The notes: a model not told the origin generated them from the sequence alone. Shown: positions 14,440 to 23,864, counted from the stretch's first letter. The stretch: DNA of 38,228 nt from Hymenobacteraceae bacterium (GCA_947459175.1 CANHCT010000012.1:1-38228), one strand, 5' to 3'. Numbers and translations are program-made.

Positions 14440-15147
14440 TCAGCCCCAAAGCCTTGCGCCTCCTTTTATTCCGTCCCGGTTGTGGACGATCCGGATATTT
14501 TCCTCAAGGGGAATTTGGAGTTTTTTGGCATTTCCTCCGCCGATGTAGAGAAAGTCGTAGTTGACAACAGTTTTGAAAATGTCCAGCACCCGCTGCATCC
14601 GCTCATTCCATTTTTTTTCGCCGATTTCCTGTAAAGCTGCCTCCCCGATGTAGGCATCATAGTCTTTGCTTTTGGTTGCCGGTGCATGCGAAAGTTCCAG
14701 ATGCGGCAGCAGATGACCATGGTTTAATATGGCCGTTCCAAAGCCGGTACCCAGGGTCATCACCATTTCCAGTCCTTTGCCGGAAGCAATGCCCAGTCCG
14801 GCCAGATCAGCATCGTTGACCACCTTGCATGGTTTACGCAAAAGCTTGGAAATAACATCGTCCAACTGAAGATTTTTCCAGCTTTCATTGTCCAGATTGG
14901 GGGCAGTGTATACCCGGCCATCCCGTACATAACCTGGAAAACCCACCGAAACCGCCTCGAAATCTGAAAATGTTCCGGCCAGCTTTTGAATGCCATCGAG
15001 AATGTTTTCGGGATTGGCCGGCCTGGGAGTGGGCTGTTTGTGATAATCTTCCAGGAAATTTCCCGAAGAATCGAGCAGACAAGCTTTCAGGCCCGTGCCT
15101 CCGATATCAATGGTCAGGATTTTTTCAGGGGTAAATTTTTTGGACAT
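14440..15147 (-). CDS. ROK-family kinase, polyphosphate glucokinase-like
   Basis: A 235-residue sugar kinase. Phosphate-binding segments LTIDIGGTGLKACLLD (about 10-25) and MTLGTGFGTAIL, plus the VNDADLAGLG segment with its catalytic Asp, mark the ROK/actin-ATPase fold. The length and the segment SVGFPGYVRDGRVYTAPNL resemble polyphosphate glucokinases more than NagC-type regulators, and there is no helix-turn-helix. The CxCGxxGC zinc motif of many ROK kinases is missing. ATG 15147 removes 32 residues of a longer frame and gives the expected start MSKKFTPEKILTIDIGGTG. The phosphate donor (polyphosphate or ATP) is not decided by sequence. Confidence 0.85.
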   Translation of the reverse strand: MSKKFTPEKILTIDIGGTGLKACLLDSSGNFLEDYHKQPTPRPANPENILDGIQKLAGTFSDFEAVSVGFPGYVRDGRVYTAPNLDNESWKNLQLDDVISKLLRKPCKVVNDADLAGLGIASGKGLEMVMTLGTGFGTAILNHGHLLPHLELSHAPATKSKDYDAYIGEAALQEIGEKKWNERMQRVLDIFKTVVNYDFLYIGGGNAKKLQIPLEENIRIVHNRDGIKGGARLWG

Positions 15148-15294
15148 AGCGAGGTATAGGCGGCTAAATAATGGAAAAGACGGTGATTGACAAAATGAAA
15201 TTATCGAACAATTCAGCAGGGCCTTTTTTTCAAGTTTGTCCATAAAATTTATTTTTGTATAAAACCAAATTCATCGAACCAAACGAATTCAAAT

Positions 15295-15322
15295 AAAAAA
15301 ACCACCCTGTTTCCGGGGTGGT
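15295..15322 (-). terminator. Terminator of the small membrane-protein gene
   Basis: ACCACCC (15301-15307) pairs with GGGTGGT (15316-15322). Read on the minus strand it is followed by T7ATTTG. It lies 22 bases past the stop of the gene at 15345-15539, supporting that this small gene is transcribed. Confidence 0.8.
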
Positions 15323-15344
15323 CTTTCAAAAAAACAAAAAAAAA

Positions 15345-15539
15345 TCAGCGTTGAAGTTGAGAAATCAAAGAATGTTGGCCTATGGCCGGATACTGCATCC
15401 GGAAAACTTCAGAACCGAACATGGTTTTCATCGTTTCTCCCAAACCGCCTTTTTTTTGCGCATATCCGAGCAGGAGCAGGGCAAATAAGAGCAGCATTTT
15501 GGCAAAAAACGACCGGTCGGTGAGGTTGCGGATTTTCAT
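15345..15539 (-). CDS. Small predicted membrane protein, 64 residues
   Basis: It starts MKIRNLTDRSFFAK, has one hydrophobic segment (MLLLFALLLLGYA, about 15-27), and ends with a polar tail containing MKTMFGSEVFRMQYPA. The positively charged N-terminus and segment could be a signal anchor or an uncleaved export signal. I do not recognise a family. It has its own strong terminator and no overlapping gene, which supports reality. The longer frame from 15590 is less likely. Confidence 0.55.
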   Translation of the reverse strand: MKIRNLTDRSFFAKMLLLFALLLLGYAQKKGGLGETMKTMFGSEVFRMQYPAIGQHSLISQLQR

Positions 15540-15721
15540 GCAGCAAAATAAACTGAGATTAAATACCCTTAAGAAAACAACAGTAACCAAACTTAAGCCA
15601 ATAACATGGACTTTTTTCTCAGCATTTGGCCCAATCGATTGGTATAGAACAGATTGAGTGAAAATAAATTTTTTTTCAAATTGGCTTGTTAATGTTGCAC
15701 CTGAATTAACCGGAACCCTTC

Positions 15722-16849
15722 ATGATTCTTCCCGGATGGCTTGATTTTGAGATTGCCGAAAATTCGGTTCAGGAATACCTGCTTGTCCTGCTGTCCATCG
15801 TTTTCCTTTTTTTGCTCCGGCGCTTTTTTTCGGTGATTTTGTCCCGAATATTATACCGGCTGATTGCCAGAAGAGGCCATTCGGATGCGGTTAAAACTTT
15901 TATCACCCTGCTGTCCAAGCCTCTGCAGTGGCTTATCACCCTGGTGGTGATTTATTTTTCTATCACACGCCTGGATATTCCGCAGGCCTGGGGTATTGCA
16001 GATACCACCCGACCCGGCCTGCTGATGCTGCTGCAGCGGTGTTTTGAAATTTCCCTGATTGTATGCATTACCTTTTTCTGTTTGCGGCTCATCGATTTTT
16101 TTGCATTGGAATGGATGCGCAAGGAGGAGGCCAAAACCGAGGGCCTTTTTGACAAGCAGATTTTTCCTTTTCTGAAAGAGTTAATCAAGATTTTTCTCGT
16201 CATTCTGTCCTTCTTTTTCAGTTTGGGATTTGTTTTTGGGTTGAATATTGCCAATCTCATTGCCGGCCTGGGTCTTGGCGGTCTGGCATTTGCCCTTGCA
16301 GCCAAAGAGTCGCTGGAGAATTTGTTTGCTTCCTTCACTATTTTTCTTGACAAACCTTTTGTGGTAGGAGACCTCATCCGCGTAAAAGAGATTACCGGTA
16401 CGATAGAAAAGGTGGGTTTTCGCAGCACCAGGATCCGAACATTGGAAAAGAGCTTTGTTACTCTGCCCAACAAAATGCTGATAGACAATCCTTTGGACAA
16501 TCTGAGTCAGCGTAATTTTCGCCGGGCCGACTTCAAACTTGCCCTGGTGTACGGCACCCCGAAAGACAAACTGGAGACATTCACTGCCCTCATTCGCGAT
16601 TTGCTGGATGACCATCCCTTGTGCAACAAAGAGGAAAGAATGGTGCGCTTTGCGGAGTTCGGTGATTATGCCTATGTCATCCGGGTTTTGTTTTATATCG
16701 AAACACATGATTTTTTGGAATTTATGCGGGTGATGGAAGAAATCAACCTCAGGATTTTCGAGCTGGCCGCCACCGCCGGGGTACAATTTGCCTATCCCAC
16801 CCAAACCCTTTTGGCAGGTTCGGCTGAAGGAGATGATCGGAATAAATAA
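15722..16849 (+). CDS. Mechanosensitive ion channel, MscS family
   Basis: A 375-residue inner-membrane channel that releases solutes on osmotic downshift. Hydrophobic helices lie near 18-40, 60-82, 103-125 and 150-172. The pore-lining segment follows (NLIAGLGLGGLAFALAAKESLENLFASFTIFLDKPFVVGD, about 180-220), with the Gly/Ala packing pattern of MscS helix TM3. After it comes the beta domain (GTIEKVGFRSTRIRTLEKSFVTLPN) and an alpha/beta tail. The extra N-terminal helices place it among the larger MscS relatives. It is preceded by 182 bases without a gene and followed by purF with its own promoter. Confidence 0.92.
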   Translation: MILPGWLDFEIAENSVQEYLLVLLSIVFLFLLRRFFSVILSRILYRLIARRGHSDAVKTFITLLSKPLQWLITLVVIYFSITRLDIPQAWGIADTTRPGLLMLLQRCFEISLIVCITFFCLRLIDFFALEWMRKEEAKTEGLFDKQIFPFLKELIKIFLVILSFFFSLGFVFGLNIANLIAGLGLGGLAFALAAKESLENLFASFTIFLDKPFVVGDLIRVKEITGTIEKVGFRSTRIRTLEKSFVTLPNKMLIDNPLDNLSQRNFRRADFKLALVYGTPKDKLETFTALIRDLLDDHPLCNKEERMVRFAEFGDYAYVIRVLFYIETHDFLEFMRVMEEINLRIFELAATAGVQFAYPTQTLLAGSAEGDDRNK

Positions 16850-16898
16850 ATTCCGGGTTCTGAGAAAGCCGGGGGTAAGAAAAATTTGTTTACCCGGC

Positions 16899-16930
16899 TT
16901 CGGAGCAATCAGACAAAATCTGTAGTTTTG
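16899..16930 (+). promoter_or_regulatory. Promoter for purF
   Basis: TTCG (16899-16902), 20 bases, then TAGTTTTG (16923-16930). The -7 box is a full match. An AAAGGA ribosome-binding-like site at 16941-16946 precedes ATG 16956. Confidence 0.5.
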
Positions 16931-16955
16931 AGACCTTCCGAAAGGAATAAATCCT

Positions 16956-18848
16956 ATGAGCGATTTTATTCACCACGAGTGCGGAATTGCCCTGATTCGC
17001 CTGAAAAAGCCCCTGCAGCACTACATAGATGTCTACGGGAGTCCGCTTTGGCCAGCCCAGAAGTTGTATCTGCTCATGGAAAAGCAACACAACCGCGGAC
17101 AGGACGGTGCCGGTGTGGCCAACATCAAACTCGACATGCCGCCCGGCAAGCCCTACATCCACCGCCTACGCAGTACCGAGCCCAACCCGGTGGCCTGGTT
17201 GTTTGAAAAAATCGGAAAAAAATTTCGCAAAGCTCAGACCCGCAACAAGGCATTGTTTAAAAACGAAAAATGGCTGAAAGACCATCTGGAATGGAGCGGT
17301 GAACTCTGGCTGGGACACCTCAGATACGGCACCCACGGGGAAAATACGGTTGAAAAGTGCCACCCTATGATCCGGCAGAACAACTGGCGAAGCCGCAACC
17401 TGGTGATGGCCGGAAATTTCAATATGACCAATGTGGATCAGCTTTTCCATCACCTGGTGGAAATCGGGCAACATCCTTACGAAAAGGCCGATACGGTAAC
17501 GGTAATGGAAAAAATCGGGCATTTTCTGGATGAGGAAGTACAGCGGCTGTTTAACTATTATAAAACTGAATACAACCAGCAGGAAATCAGCAGGAAAATT
17601 GAGTCGGAAATCGACATTCAAAAAGTATTGACCCGCTCCTGCAAGGATTTTGACGGGGGTTATACCATGGCCGGCCTTACCGGCAATGGTGCTGCATTTG
17701 TCGCCAGAGACCCCAACGGCATCCGGCCTGCCTGCTATTTCGAAAATGAGGAAGTGGTGGTAGTGGCTTCGGAAAAGCCGGCCATCAAGACTGCCTTTAA
17801 TGCCTCGTATAATCAGATCAAGGAAATCCGCCCCGGCCATGCCCTGATTATTTCACAGGAAGGCCTGGTAAGCGAAAAACCCTTTACTGAACCCCGGGAA
17901 CTTAAATCCTGTTCCTTCGAGCGCATTTATTTTTCCCGGGGAAACGATCCGGAGATTTACCGCGAGCGGAAAGCCCTGGGCGAAAAACTCACTCAGCAGG
18001 TCCTCCGGGCCATAGATTACGATCTGGAGAACACCGTTTTCTCCTATATCCCCAATACCGCCGAAACTGCATTTCTGGGGCTTATTTCCGGCCTGGAAAG
18101 CCATTTGGCCGGAGTGCGCCTTGCCGCCCTTGAAAAGGATACCCACAGCCCGGAGGCACATCGTAAGCTGCTGCATTTCAGGCCAAGGGTAGAAAAACTG
18201 GTGGTAAAAGACGCCAAGTTGAGGACCTTCATCACCGACGATGAGCACCGCGATGAAATGGTAAGTCATGTGTACGATACCACCTATGAGGTAATCAACA
18301 AAGGCATCGATACACTCGTAGTTATGGATGATTCCATTGTCCGGGGAACCACTCTGGAAAAAAGCATCATCACCCTGCTCAACAAGCTGGAGCCCGCCCG
18401 GATTGTGATTGTATCTTCCGCACCCCAGATTCGCTATCCCGATTGCTACGGAATAGACATGAGCAAAATGAAAGAATTTGTGGCATTCCGTGCCGTGGTA
18501 GCCCTGCTTCAGGAGACCGGTCAGGAAAATCTGCTCGATGAGGTGTACGAACAATGCCTTTCGGCCCGGGATTCCGGTACCGACCACCGCGAAAATTTTG
18601 TAAAAAGGCTGTACAAGCAGTTTTCCGTTGAAAAAATCTCTGAAAAAATTGCCGCCATCATCACCCCCCCAAACACCGGCGCGGGTATCCGGGTGGTATA
18701 CCAAACCATCGAAGGATTGCACGAGGCCTGCCCCCGCCACACGGGTGACTGGTATTTTTCAGGCAACTACCCTACTCCCGGCGGCAACAGGGTTGTCAAT
18801 CAGGCTTTTGTAAATTACATGGAAAATAAGGCCGTTCGTGCCTACTGA
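16956..18848 (+). CDS. purF: Amidophosphoribosyltransferase, long Bacteroidota type
   Basis: A 630-residue first-step purine enzyme: glutamine amidotransferase plus phosphoribosyltransferase. The N-terminal nucleophile is Cys9 in HHECGIALIRL, so an 8-residue propeptide must be removed, unlike the MCG start of most PurF. GHLRYGTHG (120-128) is the glutamine-site Arg segment. The usual HNG motif is replaced by AGNFNMTN (152-159). The PRPP motif VVMDDSIVRGTT lies at 455-466. Compared with the ~470-500-residue enzymes it has an inserted basic segment near 60-112 and a C-terminal extension of about 100 residues. It may be a second PurF or the main one; other pur genes are not in view. Confidence 0.9.
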   Translation: MSDFIHHECGIALIRLKKPLQHYIDVYGSPLWPAQKLYLLMEKQHNRGQDGAGVANIKLDMPPGKPYIHRLRSTEPNPVAWLFEKIGKKFRKAQTRNKALFKNEKWLKDHLEWSGELWLGHLRYGTHGENTVEKCHPMIRQNNWRSRNLVMAGNFNMTNVDQLFHHLVEIGQHPYEKADTVTVMEKIGHFLDEEVQRLFNYYKTEYNQQEISRKIESEIDIQKVLTRSCKDFDGGYTMAGLTGNGAAFVARDPNGIRPACYFENEEVVVVASEKPAIKTAFNASYNQIKEIRPGHALIISQEGLVSEKPFTEPRELKSCSFERIYFSRGNDPEIYRERKALGEKLTQQVLRAIDYDLENTVFSYIPNTAETAFLGLISGLESHLAGVRLAALEKDTHSPEAHRKLLHFRPRVEKLVVKDAKLRTFITDDEHRDEMVSHVYDTTYEVINKGIDTLVVMDDSIVRGTTLEKSIITLLNKLEPARIVIVSSAPQIRYPDCYGIDMSKMKEFVAFRAVVALLQETGQENLLDEVYEQCLSARDSGTDHRENFVKRLYKQFSVEKISEKIAAIITPPNTGAGIRVVYQTIEGLHEACPRHTGDWYFSGNYPTPGGNRVVNQAFVNYMENKAVRAY

Positions 18849-18922
18849 CCACTTTGAGAATGAGGGCATAGAAAAATACACGGTGCAGCAGGCCTTTGGG
18901 AAAGAAATACAACAATTATCCG

Positions 18923-18952
18923 TTTCCGAATTGAAAAGGCCTCCTAATTTTG
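18923..18952 (+). promoter_or_regulatory. Promoter for the AIM24-family gene
   Basis: TTTC (18923-18926), 18 bases, then TAATTTTG (18945-18952), a full -7 match. ATG 18989 follows with a leader of about 30 bases. This separates the gene from purF, whose stop is at 18848. Confidence 0.5.
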
Positions 18953-18988
18953 TCTTCTCAAAATTCAGTCAAATCAAAGAAATCAATC

Positions 18989-19777
18989 ATGAAATCTCAC
19001 GAAGTCGATTACCGGATTATTGGCGATGACATACAGATAGTGGAAATAGAGTTGGATCCGGGTGAAACCGTGATAGCCGAAGCCGGTGCCATGCTCTACA
19101 TGGAAGAGGGCATCCAATTTGAAACAAAAATGGGCGATGGGTCCAAGCCCAATGCTGGTTTTTTTGATAAAATGCTGTCAGCAGGAAGCCGGATTTTTAC
19201 CGGTGAATCCTTGTTTATGACCCATTTTACCCACCATGGTTATGGAAAAGGCCATGTAGCTTTTTCAGCTCCGTATCCGGGCACCATTATTCCTGTGGAT
19301 TTATCTCAAATGCGTGGAAATGAGTTGATTGTGCAGAAAGATGCCTTTCTCTGTGCGGCATTGGGAACCAAGCTAAATCTGCATTTCAACCGCAAACTTG
19401 GCACAGGCATATTCGGCGGAGAAGGTTTTATCCTTCAAAAACTGAGTGGCGACGGCAAAGCCTTTATCCATGCCGGAGGCACCCTGATTGAGCGCACTTT
19501 GAACAATGAAACCCTGCGGGTAGATACCGGCTGTGTGGTTGGATTTGAGAACAGCATAGACTTTGATGTGCAGCGTGCAGGTGGTCTTAAATCTATGATT
19601 TTCGGGGGTGAAGGGATGTTTTTGGCTACCCTGCGGGGTACCGGAAGGGTTTGGCTGCAATCTATGCCCATCGGAAAACTGATTGGTGCCCTGAACCCTG
19701 CCGGCAACAATGCCGGAAAAGAAAGCGGAGGCCTGTTCGGAAATCTGGGCGGTTTGGGCGGAATTCTGGAAGATTAA
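18989..19777 (+). CDS. TIGR00266/AIM24-family protein
   Basis: A 262-residue cytoplasmic-looking protein of the TIGR00266 (AIM24-like) family, whose biochemical role is unknown. Typical features are [21 protein letters not shown] near the N-terminus, [42 protein letters not shown] and the closing [11 protein letters not shown]. The fold is a tryptophan-RNA-binding-attenuator-like beta sandwich. The C-terminus is a Gly-rich tail ([18 protein letters not shown]). The longer frame starts at 18950; ATG 18989 is preferred because it follows the promoter and gives the family start. It converges with the ATPase gene. Confidence 0.9.
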   Translation: MKSHEVDYRIIGDDIQIVEIELDPGETVIAEAGAMLYMEEGIQFETKMGDGSKPNAGFFDKMLSAGSRIFTGESLFMTHFTHHGYGKGHVAFSAPYPGTIIPVDLSQMRGNELIVQKDAFLCAALGTKLNLHFNRKLGTGIFGGEGFILQKLSGDGKAFIHAGGTLIERTLNNETLRVDTGCVVGFENSIDFDVQRAGGLKSMIFGGEGMFLATLRGTGRVWLQSMPIGKLIGALNPAGNNAGKESGGLFGNLGGLGGILED

Positions 19778-19843
19778 GGCAGCCGGCCGGGATTCTTTCC
19801 TGCAGCTTTTTCTGAAAGATTTACGGAAGCCCTTCCTTTTGGC

Positions 19844-20242
19844 TTAAAGAAAAAATACCATCTCCACCTTGCTTCCCTGATTTTCGAAGCGAAGTACATC
19901 GCACAGGTGCTTCATCAGGAAAATGCCTCTGCCGTCGGGCTTCAGGATGTTTTCGTTGCTGGTAGGATCGGGCAGGGTGTTGTAATCGAATCCCCCGCCT
20001 TCATCTTCTATGGTAAAGGTGATTTCGTGGGGGCCGGAATTGCAGGTGAGTTTAACCAGTTTATCTTTGTCGCTTTGGTTGCCATGCTGGATGGCATTGT
20101 TTACCGCTTCTGTAATGGCCACCAGGATATTGCCATACAGATCGTCAGAAATTCTGTACTCATCGCGGCTGTTGTCGATGAAACTTTCCACAATCTTGAT
20201 GTTGTCCAGAATGGAGGGAAATTCAATACTTACCGGGTTCAT
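19844..20242 (-). CDS. RsbW-like anti-sigma/ATP-binding protein
   Basis: A 132-residue GHKL ATPase of the HATPase_c_2 type found in anti-sigma serine kinases. It shows the N-box EAVNNAIQHGN (45-55), the G1 box DEGGGFD (80-86) and the G2 box GRGIFLMK (104-111). There is no receiver or membrane domain. Family members phosphorylate an anti-sigma-factor antagonist or bind a sigma factor, but no STAS partner or sigma gene is nearby. It overlaps the DUF4175 gene by 4 bases (ATGA) as the last gene of the mrp-nifU-DUF4175 run. Confidence 0.88.
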   Translation of the reverse strand: MNPVSIEFPSILDNIKIVESFIDNSRDEYRISDDLYGNILVAITEAVNNAIQHGNQSDKDKLVKLTCNSGPHEITFTIEDEGGGFDYNTLPDPTSNENILKPDGRGIFLMKHLCDVLRFENQGSKVEMVFFL

Positions 20243-23200
20243 AAGCCACTGTTCTGAATGGATTCAAAATATTTATCAAAAACCTCCTGGTACATTTCTG
20301 TAAGTTTGGGTGTACCCTGCTGAAGCTGTTCTTTTTGTGAGCGACTTTTTTGGAGCAAATCCCGGATCGCGGGGGGCAAGTTAGTTCTTTCCTTTGAATC
20401 GGGCTTTTCTGCTTCTCTTCTTTGGTCAAGTTCCCGCTCCATCAGTGCTTTTTCGCTTTCCAGCAGTCGGGTAAGAATCTGTTGCTGCCGCATGATGGTT
20501 TCGGGGCTGAATTTTTTGTTCAGCAATTCCCGTTCTGTTTTTTCCATCATCTGTTTCACATCGCCCAGTCCGCCTGATTTTTCTTTTCCTTTCTGAAGCG
20601 ATTTTTCCAATTCTCCCAAAGCCCTTCTCATTGCAGCCTGCTTTTGTGCAATCTGGGCCAGTTCTTTGCTCATTTCCTTACCCGGTTTCTGTCCGTTTTT
20701 TAACTTGGAAATCTGCTCGTTCAGTTGTTTTTGCATCTGACTCATGCCACCTGGTTTAGGTTTTCCCTTACCTGGTTTTTTGCAGCTTTTGCTTCCTTTT
20801 GATTGTTGCTGCTGCTGTTGCTGCATTTGCTGAAGGGCATCTTTCAGCATCACGGTCAGGTTGTTGATGTTGGTCATGGCCTGTTGTCCTTTGCCTGCCG
20901 AAACATCCGGACGGCGGGCTTTTACAAATTTTACGGCATCTTCGATGGCGGCATCCATAGCAAAGAGTTCTTTCATTACAAAACTCTGAATCTGTGGAGC
21001 CCTTTTCGCAAGTGCCTTCAGGCTGTCTTTAATGATTTCGGCATCTTCGCTGATTTTGATCTGCTTCTGGGTGAGTGCCAAGTACTTGGGATCCAGCTGA
21101 TTGACTTTAGAAATTTCCTTGTACACTTCTTCCTGGTCAAAGGAAAGAGTCAGCAGGTTTTCGATGATGTAGCGCAGGTCGCCAATGTCCTCGTCCTGAG
21201 ATCCTCCGCCCTGCATTTCCATCAGGCTTTGCTCCATTTTGCGGGCCATTTTTTTCATTTTCCCTGCGGCACTTTTCTGCTGGTTGCCTGCTTTCTGCAT
21301 TTTGCCCTGCTGCATTTTCTCGCCGCTTTGCTTTTGGTCCTGCTCTATGCCCTTCTGGTCTTCTTCCCCGGCATCTATCTGATTTTTGTCTTCCAGCTCC
21401 TGATTCAGTTTTTGCAGTTCTTTCACATCCTCCTGAACTTGCTTAAACATATCGTTCAGATTCTTCTGCTTTTCCTGTGCCTGCTGCTTTTGCTCAGGCG
21501 ACTGCTTATCACCGTTCTTCTCGTTTTCTTCTCCGGCTTTGTTTTGTTCTTCTGCCAGTTTTTCCAGGTCCTTGGTGGCTTTTTCCAGTTTTTCTTCTAC
21601 CTTCAACTGCTTCAGCATTTCCATGGCCCTGTCGAGTTCGTTGCGGATAAACTCATTTTTATCCTGCATTTTTTCAAATGCCTCCTGCAGCTGGTCTTTG
21701 TTTTGCATTTGCTGATTTTCGAGCAGTTTTTCCAGCTCTTTCAGCATTTGTTTGGTTTTTTCATCCAGGATTTCCTCCAGCATCTTGTTCAGTTGCTCCT
21801 GTTTTTCAAGGAGTTCCTGCGACTGAAGCTGATTGTCCTGCTTGTTTTGCAGTGATTTCTCCGCTTCCTTTTTCAGCTCCTCAATTTGCTTGAACAAATC
21901 TTTTTGCTTGTCTACAAAATTTTGCAACTCTTTCTTATCCTGCCAGTTCAGCTCTTTTTTGCCTTTCATGCTTTCCAGCATTTTCTTGGCATTTTTCTCG
22001 AAGCTTTCGGTTTTTTTCACCAGTTCTTCCAGATTTTCCTCATTCTTTTTATCCAGACGGTCAACCGATTCGGCAACAAATTCCCTTGAGGATTCTTTCA
22101 GGTTAAATATTTGGGATTCAGCAAGTTTAGGTCCGATTATCGCATCGTTGTCCCAAACCTTGAAAAGCAGCAAAACGGGATTCTTCGCTACCATTTCTGC
22201 AATTTTTCCGGATGGGGTATAGGCAAAGGCCTGATTTTTTCCCGATCCTGAAATTGGAACCTGTGCTTCGGCCAGCACTTTTCGGGAAGCCGGGTCCAGT
22301 GCCTGTGCCTTCAGTTGGGTAAAACCGTAGTCATCAGAAATTCGGCCGGCAAAATATTGCCTCGACATCTGCAACGAATCCTGGAATGCGCTCACCTGAA
22401 TGCGGGGAAATTCGTCTTCTGTGACAGAAATGGTGTAACTCAGTTTCTGATCGGGTTGGTTAAGTATATTTCTGGTTTCTATTTGATAATCTGTGCTTTG
22501 CAAAATGTTTTGCTCCCGGATGAATCTGCCGTTTTCGGTTTCGGGGAAGGGAATGGGCTGCGCTTTGCCCATCACCAGATTCATGGCTTTCAGGTTTTCG
22601 GCGGAAATATCCCAAACCACCCTGCTTCCTTTGGGGATTTCCATATTGCCTTCATTTTCAAGAACTTCCTGTGGTTTTTGGGTATACGAAGGCGGAAAAA
22701 CGCGTATTTTCAAGCCTGTAATGTGGCCGGGTGCCAGAACTTCCAGATTCCTGACGGGTGAAGAAATATTGCCTGAATAGACTGTGAGCTCATGGTTGCC
22801 AACCTCGAGGTTTTGGATGGTTTGGGAAAAAACACCCTGTTTTTCCCTGTTCATTTTGATGGTCCGGGCTCCGATTTTGACAAACAGATTTTCAGGCAGT
22901 GCGCTGCCCTGTGCAATTGCCAGGATGTCGAGGTTTTGAGTGGAAAGCATGCGGGCGGGAATTCCGGATGTGCTGATTTCAAACGGAGCCGGCGGTGTAT
23001 ATTGCTTGTTGATGTGCACAAACCGCTGGCTTCCCTCCCTCACAAAATCGAAAAAAAACAACACCAGCAAAAGGCCGGAAATGCCAATGGGCAGGGTCGT
23101 TTTCCACCATCCCGCCGGTATCTGCAGGCTGATTCTTTCCGGTATGCGAAAGCCGCTGATGATGGCTCTTTTCTGTCCTAAGCTGTATGAAATCAGGCTG

Positions 23201-23568
23201 TTGTGGTTGTCTTTCAGACTGAGACCGAGCAACTGAAGGTAGTTGATCAGCTTGTCGTCGATGCCGGAAATACTGGAGGAAACATGGGAAGACAATTTTT
23301 CATACGCCTCCAGGCTGTTGGTCTGCCTCAGTTCCCACCAGGGTTTCAGGATTCGGGAATAAAGTATCCCCAGAACCAATACCGTATAACCACCCAAAAA
23401 GCTGATTTTAAAGGCCGGACTGAGATAAAAAAAATATTCCAGAAGCGCCATCACCGGAAAAAAGAGCACAGAAGCCGCCGCAATGCCAAGTCCAAGCTGC
23501 AGCCCTGTTTTCAGGATTCGCTTTTGCTCAAACCGGCTGATGTCTTCTATGATTTTGTCCTTTTCCAT
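20239..23568 (-). CDS. DUF4175-type membrane protein with long coiled coil
   Basis: A 1109-residue envelope protein. Hydrophobic segments lie at about 22-45, 52-70 and 155-175. A beta-rich extracytoplasmic region (about 180-480, including RVFPPSYTQKP) resembles DUF4175. A very long Glu/Lys/Gln coiled coil follows (about 490-760), then a Met/Gln/Lys-rich region, a run of eight Gln (near 935), and Lys/Gly/Pro-rich linkers (CKKPGKGKPKPGG). The function is unknown. The coiled-coil low complexity is real coding sequence: opposite-strand frames there are shadows. It lies 26 bases after nifU and overlaps the ATPase gene, so it is part of a four-gene operon. Confidence 0.85.
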   Translation of the reverse strand: MEKDKIIEDISRFEQKRILKTGLQLGLGIAAASVLFFPVMALLEYFFYLSPAFKISFLGGYTVLVLGILYSRILKPWWELRQTNSLEAYEKLSSHVSSSISGIDDKLINYLQLLGLSLKDNHNSLISYSLGQKRAIISGFRIPERISLQIPAGWWKTTLPIGISGLLLVLFFFDFVREGSQRFVHINKQYTPPAPFEISTSGIPARMLSTQNLDILAIAQGSALPENLFVKIGARTIKMNREKQGVFSQTIQNLEVGNHELTVYSGNISSPVRNLEVLAPGHITGLKIRVFPPSYTQKPQEVLENEGNMEIPKGSRVVWDISAENLKAMNLVMGKAQPIPFPETENGRFIREQNILQSTDYQIETRNILNQPDQKLSYTISVTEDEFPRIQVSAFQDSLQMSRQYFAGRISDDYGFTQLKAQALDPASRKVLAEAQVPISGSGKNQAFAYTPSGKIAEMVAKNPVLLLFKVWDNDAIIGPKLAESQIFNLKESSREFVAESVDRLDKKNEENLEELVKKTESFEKNAKKMLESMKGKKELNWQDKKELQNFVDKQKDLFKQIEELKKEAEKSLQNKQDNQLQSQELLEKQEQLNKMLEEILDEKTKQMLKELEKLLENQQMQNKDQLQEAFEKMQDKNEFIRNELDRAMEMLKQLKVEEKLEKATKDLEKLAEEQNKAGEENEKNGDKQSPEQKQQAQEKQKNLNDMFKQVQEDVKELQKLNQELEDKNQIDAGEEDQKGIEQDQKQSGEKMQQGKMQKAGNQQKSAAGKMKKMARKMEQSLMEMQGGGSQDEDIGDLRYIIENLLTLSFDQEEVYKEISKVNQLDPKYLALTQKQIKISEDAEIIKDSLKALAKRAPQIQSFVMKELFAMDAAIEDAVKFVKARRPDVSAGKGQQAMTNINNLTVMLKDALQQMQQQQQQQSKGSKSCKKPGKGKPKPGGMSQMQKQLNEQISKLKNGQKPGKEMSKELAQIAQKQAAMRRALGELEKSLQKGKEKSGGLGDVKQMMEKTERELLNKKFSPETIMRQQQILTRLLESEKALMERELDQRREAEKPDSKERTNLPPAIRDLLQKSRSQKEQLQQGTPKLTEMYQEVFDKYFESIQNSGL

Positions 23569-23594
23569 CGGGAATTTTTTCCTTCAAACGATTA

Positions 23595-23834
23595 TCAGGA
23601 AACCAAATTTACCGCTTCCACCCGGTTGATTTCAGGCATGGCTTTTTTAATGGCATCCTCCACACCCGCTTTCAGGGTCATGGAGCTCATGGGGCAATCG
23701 CCGCATGAGCCCAATAGCTCTACTTTAACCACTTGATCTTCTGTGACTTCCAGTACTTTAATGTCTCCCCCATCGGCTTTCAGATAGGGTCGGATGGAGT
23801 CGATGGCAAGTTCTACCTTTTCTATTGCGGTCAT
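23595..23834 (-). CDS. NifU-like Fe-S scaffold protein
   Basis: A 79-residue protein that is the NifU C-terminal (Nfu) domain alone. It has AIDSIRPYLKADGGDIKVLEV and the cluster-binding C44-x2-C47 in LGSCGDCPMSSMTLK. It carries or assembles a [4Fe-4S] cluster for transfer to apoproteins. It lies 30 bases after mrp, another Fe-S carrier of the same process, and 26 bases before the DUF4175 gene. Confidence 0.93.
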   Translation of the reverse strand: MTAIEKVELAIDSIRPYLKADGGDIKVLEVTEDQVVKVELLGSCGDCPMSSMTLKAGVEDAIKKAMPEINRVEAVNLVS

Positions 23835-23864
23835 ACAACGGGTCTGAAAAACAGGGTGGCGAAA

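Noticed and set aside
14440-15147. Transcriptional repressor of the NagC/XylR type
   Set aside because: No helix-turn-helix precedes the ROK domain and the length fits a kinase.
20803-21855. 350-residue hydrophobic frame opposite DUF4175
   Set aside because: It is Leu/Phe-rich only because it is the complement of Gln/Lys/Glu codons in the coiled coil. It has no start context.
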